A stretch of DNA of 9,073 bases from Maricaulis sp. (lineage in GTDB: Bacteria > Pseudomonadota > Alphaproteobacteria > Caulobacterales > Maricaulaceae), in contig NZLV01000159.1 in assembly GCA_002694345.1 (NCBI GenBank), positions 1 to 9,073 on the forward strand. The letters are read 5' to 3'. Below, piece after piece: positions 1-7,709 of the stretch. The translations under genes were made by a program, and so were the position numbers. The notes under the pieces were generated by a model. It saw only the letters and a list, made by a program, of their open reading frames with translations, had not been told where the DNA came from and made no database searches. Positions within the stretch are counted from its first letter, which is position 1, and the number at the start of each line of letters is the position of its first letter.

Positions 1-878
1 AAGACTTCACCGTGATAGATCGCCATGCCCGCCGGCGCGATGGACGGCGTCCAGTTCACCAGCGGGTCCTGCATGCCCTCATAGGCATCAAAGGGCGTGA
101 CGAGAGCACCGGTATAGTCGACCCCCCGGCTGACAATCGGCCAGCCGTAATTGCGGCCCTCCACCAGAACATTGATCTCGTCTCCGCCACGCGGCCCGTG
201 CTCATTGGCATAGAGGCGCCCGCTTACAGGGTCATGGAGCACCGCTTGCGGATTGCGATGTCCGATCGAGAACACGCCGGGCGCGGCATCGGAAAAGACG
301 GAGGCCAGAGGCTGCCCGTCGAGCGTCAGATGCACGAAACTGCCGAAATGACTGCCCGGATTCTGGGCCTGCTCGCGAAAATCGAAACCGTCGCCAATGC
401 CAAGGATCATCGTGCCGGGCTGGTCCGCCTCACCGGGCAAGAAGGCAATGCGCCCGCCATAATGGACATTGGTCCGGCGCGTTGGGGTGGCGGTGAACAG
501 GACCTGGAAATCCGTCAGCGCTTGTCCGTCCAACCGGCCGACACCCAGATGCAGCGTATTCGCGCGCTCGGTACCGGCCGTCCATGTCAGATAGACCCGG
601 TTGTCCGTTGCAAACTCCGGGGACAGGGCCACATCCAGCAAACCGCCTTGGCCGGAATAGAACACCTCGGGCACGCCTGCGACCGGTTCTGGATCGAGCC
701 CGTCCGCATCGACAACTCGCAATCGTCCCGGCTTTTCGGTCACCAGCATGCGGCCATCAGGCAGGAAGGCGACACTCCAGGGATAGTCCAGACCGTCCAC
801 GACAGTATGGGCTGTCTGGGCCTGAACCGCCCCGGCCAAGATAAGCGCCCCCGTCAGGCCTGCCAGAAATCGCAACAT
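1..878 (-). CDS. PQQ-dependent sugar dehydrogenase (YliI/Asd type), exported; C-terminus beyond window
   Basis: This is a quinoprotein that would oxidise sugars in the periplasm using PQQ and pass electrons to the respiratory chain. The visible 292 residues begin with a signal peptide (MLRFLAGLTGALILAGAVQA, cleavage probably after residue 20). The six-bladed propeller hallmarks of the soluble glucose dehydrogenase/YliI family follow: YPWSVAFLPDGRMLVTEK near 32-49, GQGGLLDVALSPEF near 76-89, NVHYGGRIAF at 137-146 (H139 is the likely catalytic base), GHRNPQ at 206-211 (R208 a likely PQQ contact), EHGPRGGDEIN at 226-236 and NYGWP at 243-247. Residue roles come from family knowledge, not from an alignment. 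E. coli YliI is about 370 residues, so roughly 80 are missing at the window edge. I chose the ATG at 878, which has a G-run five bases upstream. An in-frame ATG at 890 would add four residues. The true sugar substrate cannot be read from the sequence. Confidence 0.9.
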   Translation of the reverse strand, partial: MLRFLAGLTGALILAGAVQAQTAHTVVDGLDYPWSVAFLPDGRMLVTEKPGRLRVVDADGLDPEPVAGVPEVFYSGQGGLLDVALSPEFATDNRVYLTWTAGTERANTLHLGVGRLDGQALTDFQVLFTATPTRRTNVHYGGRIAFLPGEADQPGTMILGIGDGFDFREQAQNPGSHFGSFVHLTLDGQPLASVFSDAAPGVFSIGHRNPQAVLHDPVSGRLYANEHGPRGGDEINVLVEGRNYGWPIVSRGVDYTGALVTPFDAYEGMQDPLVNWTPSIAPAGMAIYHGEV

Positions 879-892
879 GAAAACCCCCATGA

Positions 893-921
893 TTGTCGCT
901 GTTCTTGTCTCACGATAGACT
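893..921 (+). promoter_or_regulatory. Candidate promoter for the small membrane protein gene
   Basis: TTGTCGC at 893-899 resembles the Caulobacter housekeeping -35 (TTGACGS). Fourteen bases later, GATAGACT at 914-921 partly matches its -10 (GCTANAWC). Read as an E. coli type, TTGTCG and TAGACT (916-921) lie 17 bases apart with four of six matches each. The predicted start of transcription would give a leader of about 40 bases. This was found by eye, and short matches of this kind are common by chance. Confidence 0.3.
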
Positions 922-938
922 CGTCATCAGCAAGCAAT

Positions 939-951
939 GCCCGGTCCGGGC
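939..951. repeat. Perfect 6-bp inverted repeat before the Shine-Dalgarno of the membrane protein gene
   Basis: GCCCGG-T-CCGGGC is a perfect inverted repeat with one central base. It lies between the candidate promoter and the AGGAGA ribosome site (955-960). It could be a repressor operator, or a small hairpin in the leader next to the ribosome site. It is short and GC-rich, so chance is a real alternative. Confidence 0.3.
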
Positions 952-967
952 CACAGGAGATGACGCC

Positions 968-1432
968 ATGGCCGGCCTTCGAACGCTCGCGATATTCCTG
1001 CTCGCCGTCATCGTGGGCACGCTTCTGGTCTCCCTGGGCAATACCCATGTCGACCTGCAGGCCCTGATCCGGGCGGGGGCGGAGATCCCGACCTCGGTCC
1101 GGATGGACGCCATCCAGCGCGACTTGGCCGGCTTTGCGCCCACCCTCTTCGTCTTGATCCTGGTGGGCTATGCCATCGCCTTTCCCGTCGCCGGTTTCAC
1201 GGCACGGCTTCTGGGTCCGGGCTGGCGGCGTTTCGGCTTCACCCTGGCCGGCGGACTGGCCATTGCTGCCATGATGATCGGCATCAAACTCTTCTATTCC
1301 ACGCTGATGGATTCCGCGATTACGCCGGTCGCGGCGAGCCGGGAGCTTCAGGGCCTGCTCACCCTGTGCCTTGGCGGTGCGGTCGGCGGATATATTTTCG
1401 CCGCTCTGCAGCCCGCCAATCCCCCGGAATAA
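968..1432 (+). CDS. Small conserved-looking integral membrane protein, function unknown
   Basis: The product is 154 residues long with four predicted membrane helices: about 5-23, 57-80, 90-113 and 129-147. A polar loop (about 24-55) joins the first two helices and would carry most of the non-membrane residues. The last helix is glycine-rich (LGGAVGGYIFAAL). There is no catalytic motif, no cysteine pair and no recognisable domain. The start at 968 is favoured by AGGAGA at 955-960, seven bases upstream. The frame stays open back to a TTG at 893, but that extension is polar and has no ribosome site. The gene is divergent from the PQQ dehydrogenase. I have an uncertain recollection of small membrane proteins beside such dehydrogenases in other marine bacteria, which would suggest a linked role, but this is unverified. 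Confidence 0.8.
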   Translation: MAGLRTLAIFLLAVIVGTLLVSLGNTHVDLQALIRAGAEIPTSVRMDAIQRDLAGFAPTLFVLILVGYAIAFPVAGFTARLLGPGWRRFGFTLAGGLAIAAMMIGIKLFYSTLMDSAITPVAASRELQGLLTLCLGGAVGGYIFAALQPANPPE

Positions 1433-1549
1433 TTCGCGAAACTCTCTGCCCCCGCGAAGTGTGCAGCATTCTAATCAATTCTGCCCAGTCTGGCAGACCT
1501 CTCCTTAAAGCCGCCCGGGTTAGGGATTCGGGGCCAAAGGAGAGACGGC

Positions 1550-2755
1550 ATGGCCCGAATTCGAGAAACCCTGCGCTCTGATCTGCGCAACATCGTCAAG
1601 GGCGGTGCGACGTCCCGGATTCTCGATCTCTATTCGATTGCCCGGCGCTATGGACATACCGATGCCCATGGCGAGCGTCCCTTCTTCCTGCACCCCCGTT
1701 TAAACCGGTGTTTCGTGATCAAGCACACGGTGCGCGTCCACGAACGTCCCTACGTCATGTCCTCCCAGCCCGTGGTGACGAAAATCCTGGTTCCTCTGGC
1801 CCACGACGATTTGTCCCTGGGCGGCCATGCCGTCTTCGTGGAAGAAACCGGTTTCGCCACCAAGATGCGGACCCTGTTCGACCGGGCCGATGAACCACAT
1901 CTGCTGGATCTCGACCTCATCCGCCTGCGCGAACTGGCGGCCCTGCCCAGCTTCGATCCCTTCCTGCTGGCCGAACGCTATCGCGAGCATGCCCGTCCGA
2001 TTGACGAGCTCTATTTCAACATCTCCGATGATGAGATGGAGCGAATGGAAGATTCCGTCGCCCGCCAGATCGTCTCCGTGGTCGCCCTCGCCTTTGGTGG
2101 CGAAGCCCATGACCGCGATGATGACCGCGCGATGCGGTTTACCCGCCAATTGCTGGCCTGCGACCTGAACGGCAAACTGTCCGTGCTCCGCAAATCGCTC
2201 GACATGACCGAGATCGAGTTCAAGGCCGGAATTTTCGGCTGGCGCGGCATTCTCTACTACCGCTTCCACATGGCCGAAGCCCTGTCAGCGCTGAAATCCT
2301 TCCTGCAGCAGCTCAAGGCGGTGAGCATCGTCGGCGCCAGCGATCACGAGTACACGGAACTCCACCACATGCGCCGCGCGATCATCGAGGAGACCCGCGC
2401 GCGCTGGAGCAGTCTCACCTGCGTGATGGAGGAGTATGAAACCGTGTTCGGCCGCTTCTGCCGCGGCGAAGACGCCAACGGCTTCCGCAAATTCCTGCTG
2501 AAGGCGCCGACCCTGTTCTATGACGTCGGCAGCGATCTCTCTGTGGTCAGTCACGTGCCGGGCTATTGGCGCTACTGGGCCAGCCAGAACAGCAAGGGCT
2601 TCCTGCACGCTCGCGAAGCCGTCACCCTGTTCTCGGATTTCATTGCCAGCGTCACCCGTGTTGCGCCGGGCACGCAGACCGATGCCACCGGCCTGCAACG
2701 GCGCCTGAGATCCCCGATCCCGGCCCCGCACGTCTTCGCGCCCAGCGCCGCCTGA
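1550..2755 (+). CDS. Unrecognised soluble protein, first of two tandem paralogues
   Basis: The product is 401 residues, with no signal peptide and no membrane helix, so it is probably cytoplasmic. I do not recognise the family. Segments shared with the next gene, and so likely functional, are GGAT-RILDL-SI (18-30), KHTVR-H--PY (58-68), TKI--P (77-82), GGH--FVEE-GF (91-102), PSFDPFL (133-139), YFNIS (155-159), GIFGW-GILYYR (227-238), FLLKAP (315-320), and DLS-VSHV followed by W-YW (329-343). The middle and C-terminal parts look largely helical and charged. The proline- and alanine-rich tail (about 372-401) has no counterpart in the paralogue and may be disordered. The start is firm: AAAGGAGAG at 1536-1544 sits correctly before the ATG. 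The preceding 117 bases separate it from the membrane protein gene; TCTAAT at 1470-1475 could be a -10, but no good -35 is visible. Confidence 0.85.
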   Translation: MARIRETLRSDLRNIVKGGATSRILDLYSIARRYGHTDAHGERPFFLHPRLNRCFVIKHTVRVHERPYVMSSQPVVTKILVPLAHDDLSLGGHAVFVEETGFATKMRTLFDRADEPHLLDLDLIRLRELAALPSFDPFLLAERYREHARPIDELYFNISDDEMERMEDSVARQIVSVVALAFGGEAHDRDDDRAMRFTRQLLACDLNGKLSVLRKSLDMTEIEFKAGIFGWRGILYYRFHMAEALSALKSFLQQLKAVSIVGASDHEYTELHHMRRAIIEETRARWSSLTCVMEEYETVFGRFCRGEDANGFRKFLLKAPTLFYDVGSDLSVVSHVPGYWRYWASQNSKGFLHAREAVTLFSDFIASVTRVAPGTQTDATGLQRRLRSPIPAPHVFAPSAA

Positions 2756-2768
2756 TCCGTCCCGCCAC

Positions 2769-2804
2769 GGGGCTGCTGCCGGCCACCCTTCCGGTGGCAG
2801 CCCC
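2769..2804 (+). terminator. Strong GC-rich hairpin just after the first paralogue, no U-tract
   Basis: Arms 2769-2782 and 2791-2804 form a 14-pair stem with two adjacent G-U wobbles and an eight-base loop. The stem begins 14 bases after the stop codon of the first paralogue. What follows is CCGGCCCAGG rather than a run of T, so it is not a classical intrinsic terminator. It may act as a factor-assisted terminator, an RNA-end stabiliser or an mRNA processing boundary that uncouples the two paralogues. The structure is clear from the sequence; the function is inference. Confidence 0.4.
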
Positions 2805-2857
2805 CGGCCCAGGACACGTTCAGCGCCGGTTATGGGATTTTAAAACCTGTCCGCTAG

Positions 2858-2886
2858 CCTGTCCGGAATTACACTATCCGGACGGG
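2858..2886 (+). promoter_or_regulatory. Hairpin covering the ribosome-binding region of the second paralogue
   Basis: GTCCGGA (2861-2867) and TCCGGAC (2877-2883) are a perfect 7-base inverted repeat around a nine-base AT-rich spacer. Three further pairs outside it (one G-U) extend the stem to 2858-2886, four bases before the ATG at 2891. In RNA this would pair up the only G-rich stretch that could serve as a ribosome site. In DNA it could be a dyad operator close to a possible -10-like GCTAG at 2853-2857. Either reading implies control of the second gene separate from the first. Confidence 0.4.
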
Positions 2887-2890
2887 TGAA

Positions 2891-4045
2891 ATGGGCGGGT
2901 CAGACCGACAGAGTCTTCGAAGAATTGTACGCGGAGGAGCCACGCCGCGCATTCTGGACCTGTGGTCGATCCAGAAGCGCTATGGCGAGACGCTCGAGAT
3001 GGCCGCCAAGCCCTTCTTCCGCAATCCGCGCCTCAATGCGAGCTTCTTCCTGAAGCACACGGTTCGCCCGCACGACAAGCCCTATCTCTATACCGAGAAC
3101 CCGGTCGCCACGAAGATCATCATTCCGGTCAGTATCGAGGATCTGGGCATGGGCGGACACTCCTTCTTCGTGGAGGAAAAAGGGTTCGATGCCCGTCTCA
3201 AGGCCTTCCTAGGGGTCGGCGCCCTTAACAAGCACTATGATCTCGACCTGGCGCGCATCCGCGAACTCGCCGAGATCCCGTCCTTCGATCCCTTCCTGAT
3301 GGCAGACCGTTACACCCAGTGTGAACGCCCGATCGCCCGCTTCTACTTCAACATCTCGCCCGGCGAGCAGGAAGCGATGCTGGGCAATGTCACGCGGCAG
3401 ATCTGCGGCATGGTCCGGCTCGCCTTCGACGACGAGCATATCCAGGCCGATGACGAACGCGCCCGGAAGTTTGCCGAGCAATTGCTCGACAGCCAGGACA
3501 CCCAACGCCTGTCAGGCCTGCGCCATGTGCTCGGCATGGACGAGGAACAGTATGAGCAGGGCATTTTCGGCTGGAAAGGCATCCTCTACTACCGCTGGCG
3601 CCTGCGCGAGGTGAAGGATGATCTCCGTCAGTTCCTGATCGAGCTCAACGATGTCGTCGTGCGCGGCGCCAAGCCGGGCGAGAACAAGGAAATCAACGAG
3701 ATCCGCAAAGCGATCCTGAACACGGTCCGCGAACGCTGGACCGCGCTGACCCAGATCATGGATGACTATGACGGCGAGTACCGGCGCTTCTGCGGCGGCG
3801 CGGACTCCACGGCGCTGCGCAGCTTCCTGCTCAAGGCACCAGGGCATTTCGGCCAGCTGGGCCAGGACTTGTCCGCGGTCTCCCACGTGACCTCGTTCTG
3901 GGCCTATTGGTGGACGGATCGGGAGAAAGGCAGCCTGTCGGCCGCCGATGCCATGGAAATGTTCCCCAGCTTCCTGCGCTCCCTGCTCCACAAGCGGGCC
4001 GAGAAACCGCTGGACGGCGACGCCCAGCGGTTCGCGAACGGCTGA
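2891..4045 (+). CDS. Unrecognised soluble protein, second of two tandem paralogues
   Basis: The product is 384 residues and is similar to the preceding gene product along almost its whole length. I counted about 57% identity over the roughly 90 N-terminal residues from LRRIV to EEKGF; later parts look somewhat lower. Matching segments are GGATPRILDLWSI (15-27), KHTVRPHDKPY (55-65), GGHSFFVEEKGF (88-99), IPSFDPFL (129-136), YFNIS (152-156), GIFGWKGILYYR (224-235), SFLLKAP (311-317) and DLSAVSHV (326-333). It has no signal peptide, membrane helix or known catalytic signature that I can name. The proline-rich tail of the first copy is missing. ATG 2891 is the only plausible start, since a TAG lies in frame at 2855-2857 with no start codon between. 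The ribosome site is poor (GGACGGG) and lies inside a hairpin, unlike the strong site of the first copy. The gene converges on the peptidase fusion gene, 36 bases away. Confidence 0.85.
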   Translation: MGGSDRQSLRRIVRGGATPRILDLWSIQKRYGETLEMAAKPFFRNPRLNASFFLKHTVRPHDKPYLYTENPVATKIIIPVSIEDLGMGGHSFFVEEKGFDARLKAFLGVGALNKHYDLDLARIRELAEIPSFDPFLMADRYTQCERPIARFYFNISPGEQEAMLGNVTRQICGMVRLAFDDEHIQADDERARKFAEQLLDSQDTQRLSGLRHVLGMDEEQYEQGIFGWKGILYYRWRLREVKDDLRQFLIELNDVVVRGAKPGENKEINEIRKAILNTVRERWTALTQIMDDYDGEYRRFCGGADSTALRSFLLKAPGHFGQLGQDLSAVSHVTSFWAYWWTDREKGSLSAADAMEMFPSFLRSLLHKRAEKPLDGDAQRFANG

Positions 4046-4081
4046 CCGGCCCGCCCCCGAAGAGACGAGCCGGCCTGAGCC

Positions 4082-7000
4082 TTATTCGACGATCTGGACG
4101 CGGACGAGATTGTCGTCCGAATCCCGGTCGATCAGTTTGTTGTAGGGATCGATCCCGACATAGAGCGGCTCTTCGTCGACGATCAACTCGATACGCATCG
4201 TGTTCTCGTCGATCCGGTGCTTCTCCATGTAGAGCACGTGATCCGAGCCCTCATAGGCCTCGTCCAGGCTTTCCGTGAACACGCCGATATCAATCAGATA
4301 GTCGATCGGCTCCTCGGTCTCCTGACCGGCTCCATCGGCCTCGAACTTGTGCGCCTCGATCTCCAGGGTCACATCCCAGCGGCCATCCTCGCGTTGCGTG
4401 GCGGTCGCCGAAGAGGCTTCCAGGTCGAACAGGACAATCCGCTCGAAGAAGTCGTGAATCACGCCTTCCCATTCCGGACCGGCCTCCTCGCGCAAGATGC
4501 GCAGGAAATCCAGCGTTGTGGCATAGGGATCGGACGAATAGGCGCGCTGGTCGATCAGCCGCTGCATCACCCGGTTCACCACATCTTCGCCGACATAGTC
4601 CTGCAGCGCATACATGATCACCGCACCCTTGCGGTAGTGGATGTAAGGCTGGTTCTCGACGCGGTAGAGCGGCAATTCCTCGATGGATTCCGAGCCGCGT
4701 GCGGACAGGTAACTGTCCAGCTCGAACTTGAGGAAGCGACGCATATGGTCTTCGCCATAGGCTTCGCGCATCACCATCAGGGCCGAATACTGGGCGAAGG
4801 TCTCCACCAGCATCGTGCCACCCTGGACATTGGCCGACATCACCTGGTGTGCCCACCACTGGTGCGCCGCTTCGTGGGCGGTCACGTAGTAGACGTAGTC
4901 GATGTCAGACGGGTCCGAGAGATTGGCGATGAAGCCGATGCCTTCCGAGAACGGGATCGTGTTCGGGAAGGACTGGGCGAAACTCGCATAGGCCGGGAAT
5001 TCCAGAATGCGATACTGGCGATACTGGAACGGGCTGAAATGCTCGGAGAAGTATCCGATCGAGTCCTCGCCGGCCTCCAGCATCCGCTCCACATTCCAAG
5101 CGTGATCCGGATGATAGAAGACCTGATAGAGGATGCCGTCGGTCTCCCGCTCGACCACCTCATAGTCCGCTGACAGCCAAGAGTAGAAGTTCAGGATCGT
5201 GCGATCCATCACATACTCATAGCAGTTCCGGTCACGGCCCTGATCATCGGTCTCGCTCCATTCGCGTTCCAGATATCCCGGAGCAATGGCGGTCTGGTCC
5301 GCCGAGGTGCAGACCTCGGAGCGGAAGCCGACATAGTGCGAATTGGTGATGCCGTTCTCATCCCAATGGCTTTCGTCTTCCAGCGGATAGGCCCGGTCGA
5401 TCGGGTCGAGACCCTCACGCCGGCGCTGTTGACGGTCCGTCAGACGCCAATTGCCGTTGAACCCGACAATCGCCATCGACTCCCCATTGTTGAAGAAGGT
5501 GCCGTTGTAATTGACCGTCGTCACATTGCCGGAATTGCGGAAACCCGGATTGGCGCGTTCGACCTGGAAGTCGAAGCTCCGGCTTTCCCCCGGTGCGAGC
5601 GGCGGATCCATGGTGAACTCATAGAGGTAGAAGTCCTCATCGGCACTGGCGAGCGAACCGCCCTCCAACGTCTGGTCCAGCACGGTCGTGCCCTGGCCAT
5701 AGGAGATCCAGAGCGTGTCCAGCGTCTCGCCGGTCTGGTTCTCCAGTTCGTAATGGCCATTGGCCGTATAGCGGCGTTCGGAGGGATAGATCTCCACCTC
5801 ATAGGCCGTGTCCACAATGGTGGGCTGCGGCTCATCCTGCAGATGCAGGTATTGCCGCTCATACTCCGCCGCCTGCGCACGCGCCGCGTTGGAGGACTGA
5901 TACGCATTGAGGATGTTGGTGTTGTAGTAGATCCAGCCACCGGTGGAGATCATGCCGGCAATGGCAATCAGGGCGGCGACGGCCGTTCCGGGCTGGGCGA
6001 AGCCGCGCGGTAGGGCCGCGAGACGCCGCAGGATCGCGGTCAGCGAACCCCGGCTCCACAACAGATAGGACAGGGTCAGCAACAGCAGGCCCCAAAAGCC
6101 CCAATAGGCGTAGAACCACAGCTGGATACCCAGGAAATGCCCATACCCGTTCATGTCGGAATAGGGCGCGCCCGGGGCACTGCCGAAATTGTACAGGCTG
6201 TGGTCGAGACCCATATTGCCCATCACGATCGAGATGATCTGATAGACAAGCAGAGCCGCCATACCGAGCCAGCGATTGTTGAACAGGACCTGGGCGAAGA
6301 TCGCCAGGGCCGCCAGCAGCACCGCCGGGATGATCATTCCGACCACACCACGAATGGCGTATTGGTCCAGCTCGACATGATTGAAACCCATGGCCAGCTG
6401 TGACAGCGCCGCGGCCATCAGCGAAGTCGCGATCAGCGCCGTGATCACCACGCACAGGGCGAGGAATTTCGTCGAGATGAAGACCCAGCTCGGTGTCGGC
6501 GTGGCATCGACAATGTAGGAGAAGCCGAAACGGCGCTCCCGCCACATCACTTCCGCTGCGTAGTAGATCACCACCACGAAGGGCAGCCAGGCGAACCCGC
6601 CTTCCACCACCTGCACCATGATGCGGGTGACGGGATAGTTCGGCGTTCCATAGACGTCATTCCCGAGGAAAAAGCCCGGAACCGTATTGAGAAGGCCCAG
6701 GACGAGCAGGATCCAGAAGGCCACATTCATGACCACGCCCTTCACCTCGAAGCTCAACCGGGCGAGGAATTGCTGGATGGAAGCACCGGTATCGAGACGC
6801 GGCGTGACGCGCGGCAGATCGAACTCGGAAATGGCGTGCGTCGGACCGGCGATGGCCGCCACTTTCTTCTTGCTGACCTTGGCTCCGCCGCGGCGAAACC
6901 GGAAAGTGACCACGTTGAGCACCAGAAGGGCAAAACCGATACCGATCCACATCAGGCGATTGGTCAGCAGCACGCCCTCGAAGGGAACGGCGCGCTCATT

Positions 7001-7684
7001 CTGGTCGAAGACCGTCCAGTAGCGCGTCATCTCATTGAAGGTATTGAAGCCGAACGGGTCGATCAGCGCGAAAGTCTCACGCAGGGACGGCTGCGACTGG
7101 GACAGGCCGAGACCGACAAAATAAAGGACCAGCAGGGCCACGAAGGCCGAATAGGTCATCACCGTGGACCGGGTCAGATTGGCCACGGTGAACAGGATCG
7201 TGCCCACGACCCACATGTTCACCAGTCCGAAGACGGCGAACAGGTAGGGATACCACCAAAGCACGGTGGGCCCGATGAGCTCGGGATCCAGCCAAGGCAT
7301 CATCGAGCCGATGAAAAAGGCCAGCGGGACACTGGCATAGACGGCTGCGGTGATCGCGAACCCGCCAATGAAGCGGCCCAGCACGAAATCGAATTCCCGC
7401 ACCGGACGGGAGTAGAAGAGTTCGGATGTCTTGAATCCGAAATCCCGCAAAACGCCGGATGACAGGAAAACGGTGGGAATGATCGCCCCGAAGACCGAGA
7501 AGATCACGAGATTCACCGTCAGTGCATTGGGTGAGTTGATGTTGACAGATCCGCCGGCACCGACCTGGATCTGGTCGATTGTAACCCCGCCGAAAACCAG
7601 CAGGAAGAAGATCGCGAAAATCGCGATCGAGGCGGGTGAAAGAAGCTGAAACCGGAATTCAAATCCGGCAATCTTGCTGAGCAT
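4082..7684 (-). CDS. ABC transporter permease fused to periplasmic M1-family aminopeptidase domain
   Basis: This 1200-residue protein is an ABC-2-like permease with a C-terminal gluzincin peptidase. Membrane helices lie at about 17-35, 55-78, 101-129, 141-168, 176-194, 243-262, 318-338, 363-380, 405-432, 444-467, 473-490, 520-543 and 567-587. These look like two six-helix halves plus a thirteenth helix that would put residues 600-1200 in the periplasm. The zinc site is H937-E938-A-A-H941 with E961 as third ligand, and Y1017 in HYRKGA (1016-1021) is the likely transition-state tyrosine. Nineteen residues separate HEAAH from E961, where classical M1 enzymes have 18. The usual GxMEN segment is replaced by a stretch near 907-917 containing NTIPFSEGIGF. 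The start at 7684 has GGAGGA at 7691-7696, six bases upstream. The ATPase gene ends 25 bases before it, so the two are surely co-transcribed. Substrate and cleavage target are unknown. Confidence 0.92.
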   Translation of the reverse strand: MLSKIAGFEFRFQLLSPASIAIFAIFFLLVFGGVTIDQIQVGAGGSVNINSPNALTVNLVIFSVFGAIIPTVFLSSGVLRDFGFKTSELFYSRPVREFDFVLGRFIGGFAITAAVYASVPLAFFIGSMMPWLDPELIGPTVLWWYPYLFAVFGLVNMWVVGTILFTVANLTRSTVMTYSAFVALLVLYFVGLGLSQSQPSLRETFALIDPFGFNTFNEMTRYWTVFDQNERAVPFEGVLLTNRLMWIGIGFALLVLNVVTFRFRRGGAKVSKKKVAAIAGPTHAISEFDLPRVTPRLDTGASIQQFLARLSFEVKGVVMNVAFWILLVLGLLNTVPGFFLGNDVYGTPNYPVTRIMVQVVEGGFAWLPFVVVIYYAAEVMWRERRFGFSYIVDATPTPSWVFISTKFLALCVVITALIATSLMAAALSQLAMGFNHVELDQYAIRGVVGMIIPAVLLAALAIFAQVLFNNRWLGMAALLVYQIISIVMGNMGLDHSLYNFGSAPGAPYSDMNGYGHFLGIQLWFYAYWGFWGLLLLTLSYLLWSRGSLTAILRRLAALPRGFAQPGTAVAALIAIAGMISTGGWIYYNTNILNAYQSSNAARAQAAEYERQYLHLQDEPQPTIVDTAYEVEIYPSERRYTANGHYELENQTGETLDTLWISYGQGTTVLDQTLEGGSLASADEDFYLYEFTMDPPLAPGESRSFDFQVERANPGFRNSGNVTTVNYNGTFFNNGESMAIVGFNGNWRLTDRQQRRREGLDPIDRAYPLEDESHWDENGITNSHYVGFRSEVCTSADQTAIAPGYLEREWSETDDQGRDRNCYEYVMDRTILNFYSWLSADYEVVERETDGILYQVFYHPDHAWNVERMLEAGEDSIGYFSEHFSPFQYRQYRILEFPAYASFAQSFPNTIPFSEGIGFIANLSDPSDIDYVYYVTAHEAAHQWWAHQVMSANVQGGTMLVETFAQYSALMVMREAYGEDHMRRFLKFELDSYLSARGSESIEELPLYRVENQPYIHYRKGAVIMYALQDYVGEDVVNRVMQRLIDQRAYSSDPYATTLDFLRILREEAGPEWEGVIHDFFERIVLFDLEASSATATQREDGRWDVTLEIEAHKFEADGAGQETEEPIDYLIDIGVFTESLDEAYEGSDHVLYMEKHRIDENTMRIELIVDEEPLYVGIDPYNKLIDRDSDDNLVRVQIVE

Positions 7685-7709
7685 GTCGCGTCCTCCGCAG
7701 CCGGCCGGA

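Noticed and set aside
12..1067. Long open frame of 351 codons on the plus strand opposite the dehydrogenase
   Set aside because: The minus strand encodes an unmistakable PQQ dehydrogenase over 1-878. The plus frame has no family features, no ribosome site and runs into the membrane protein gene in another frame. It is a GC-rich antisense shadow.
1481..1523. Possible CtrA site (TTAA half-site near 1505) and small CTGCC/GGCAG stem at 1481-1496
   Set aside because: CtrA needs TTAA-N7-TTAA; the next TTA lies 11 bases on, not seven. The stem is only five pairs with a six-base loop, within chance expectation.
4046..4073. CCGGC/GCCGG pairing in the 36-base convergent gap as a two-way terminator
   Set aside because: Only five pairs around an 18-base loop with no T-run on either strand; too weak to call.
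4217..5173. 318-codon open frame opposite the peptidase domain
   Set aside because: It lies entirely antisense to the zinc-site region of the M1 domain, is rich in H, R, V and L as shadows of such genes are, and has no recognisable domain or start context.
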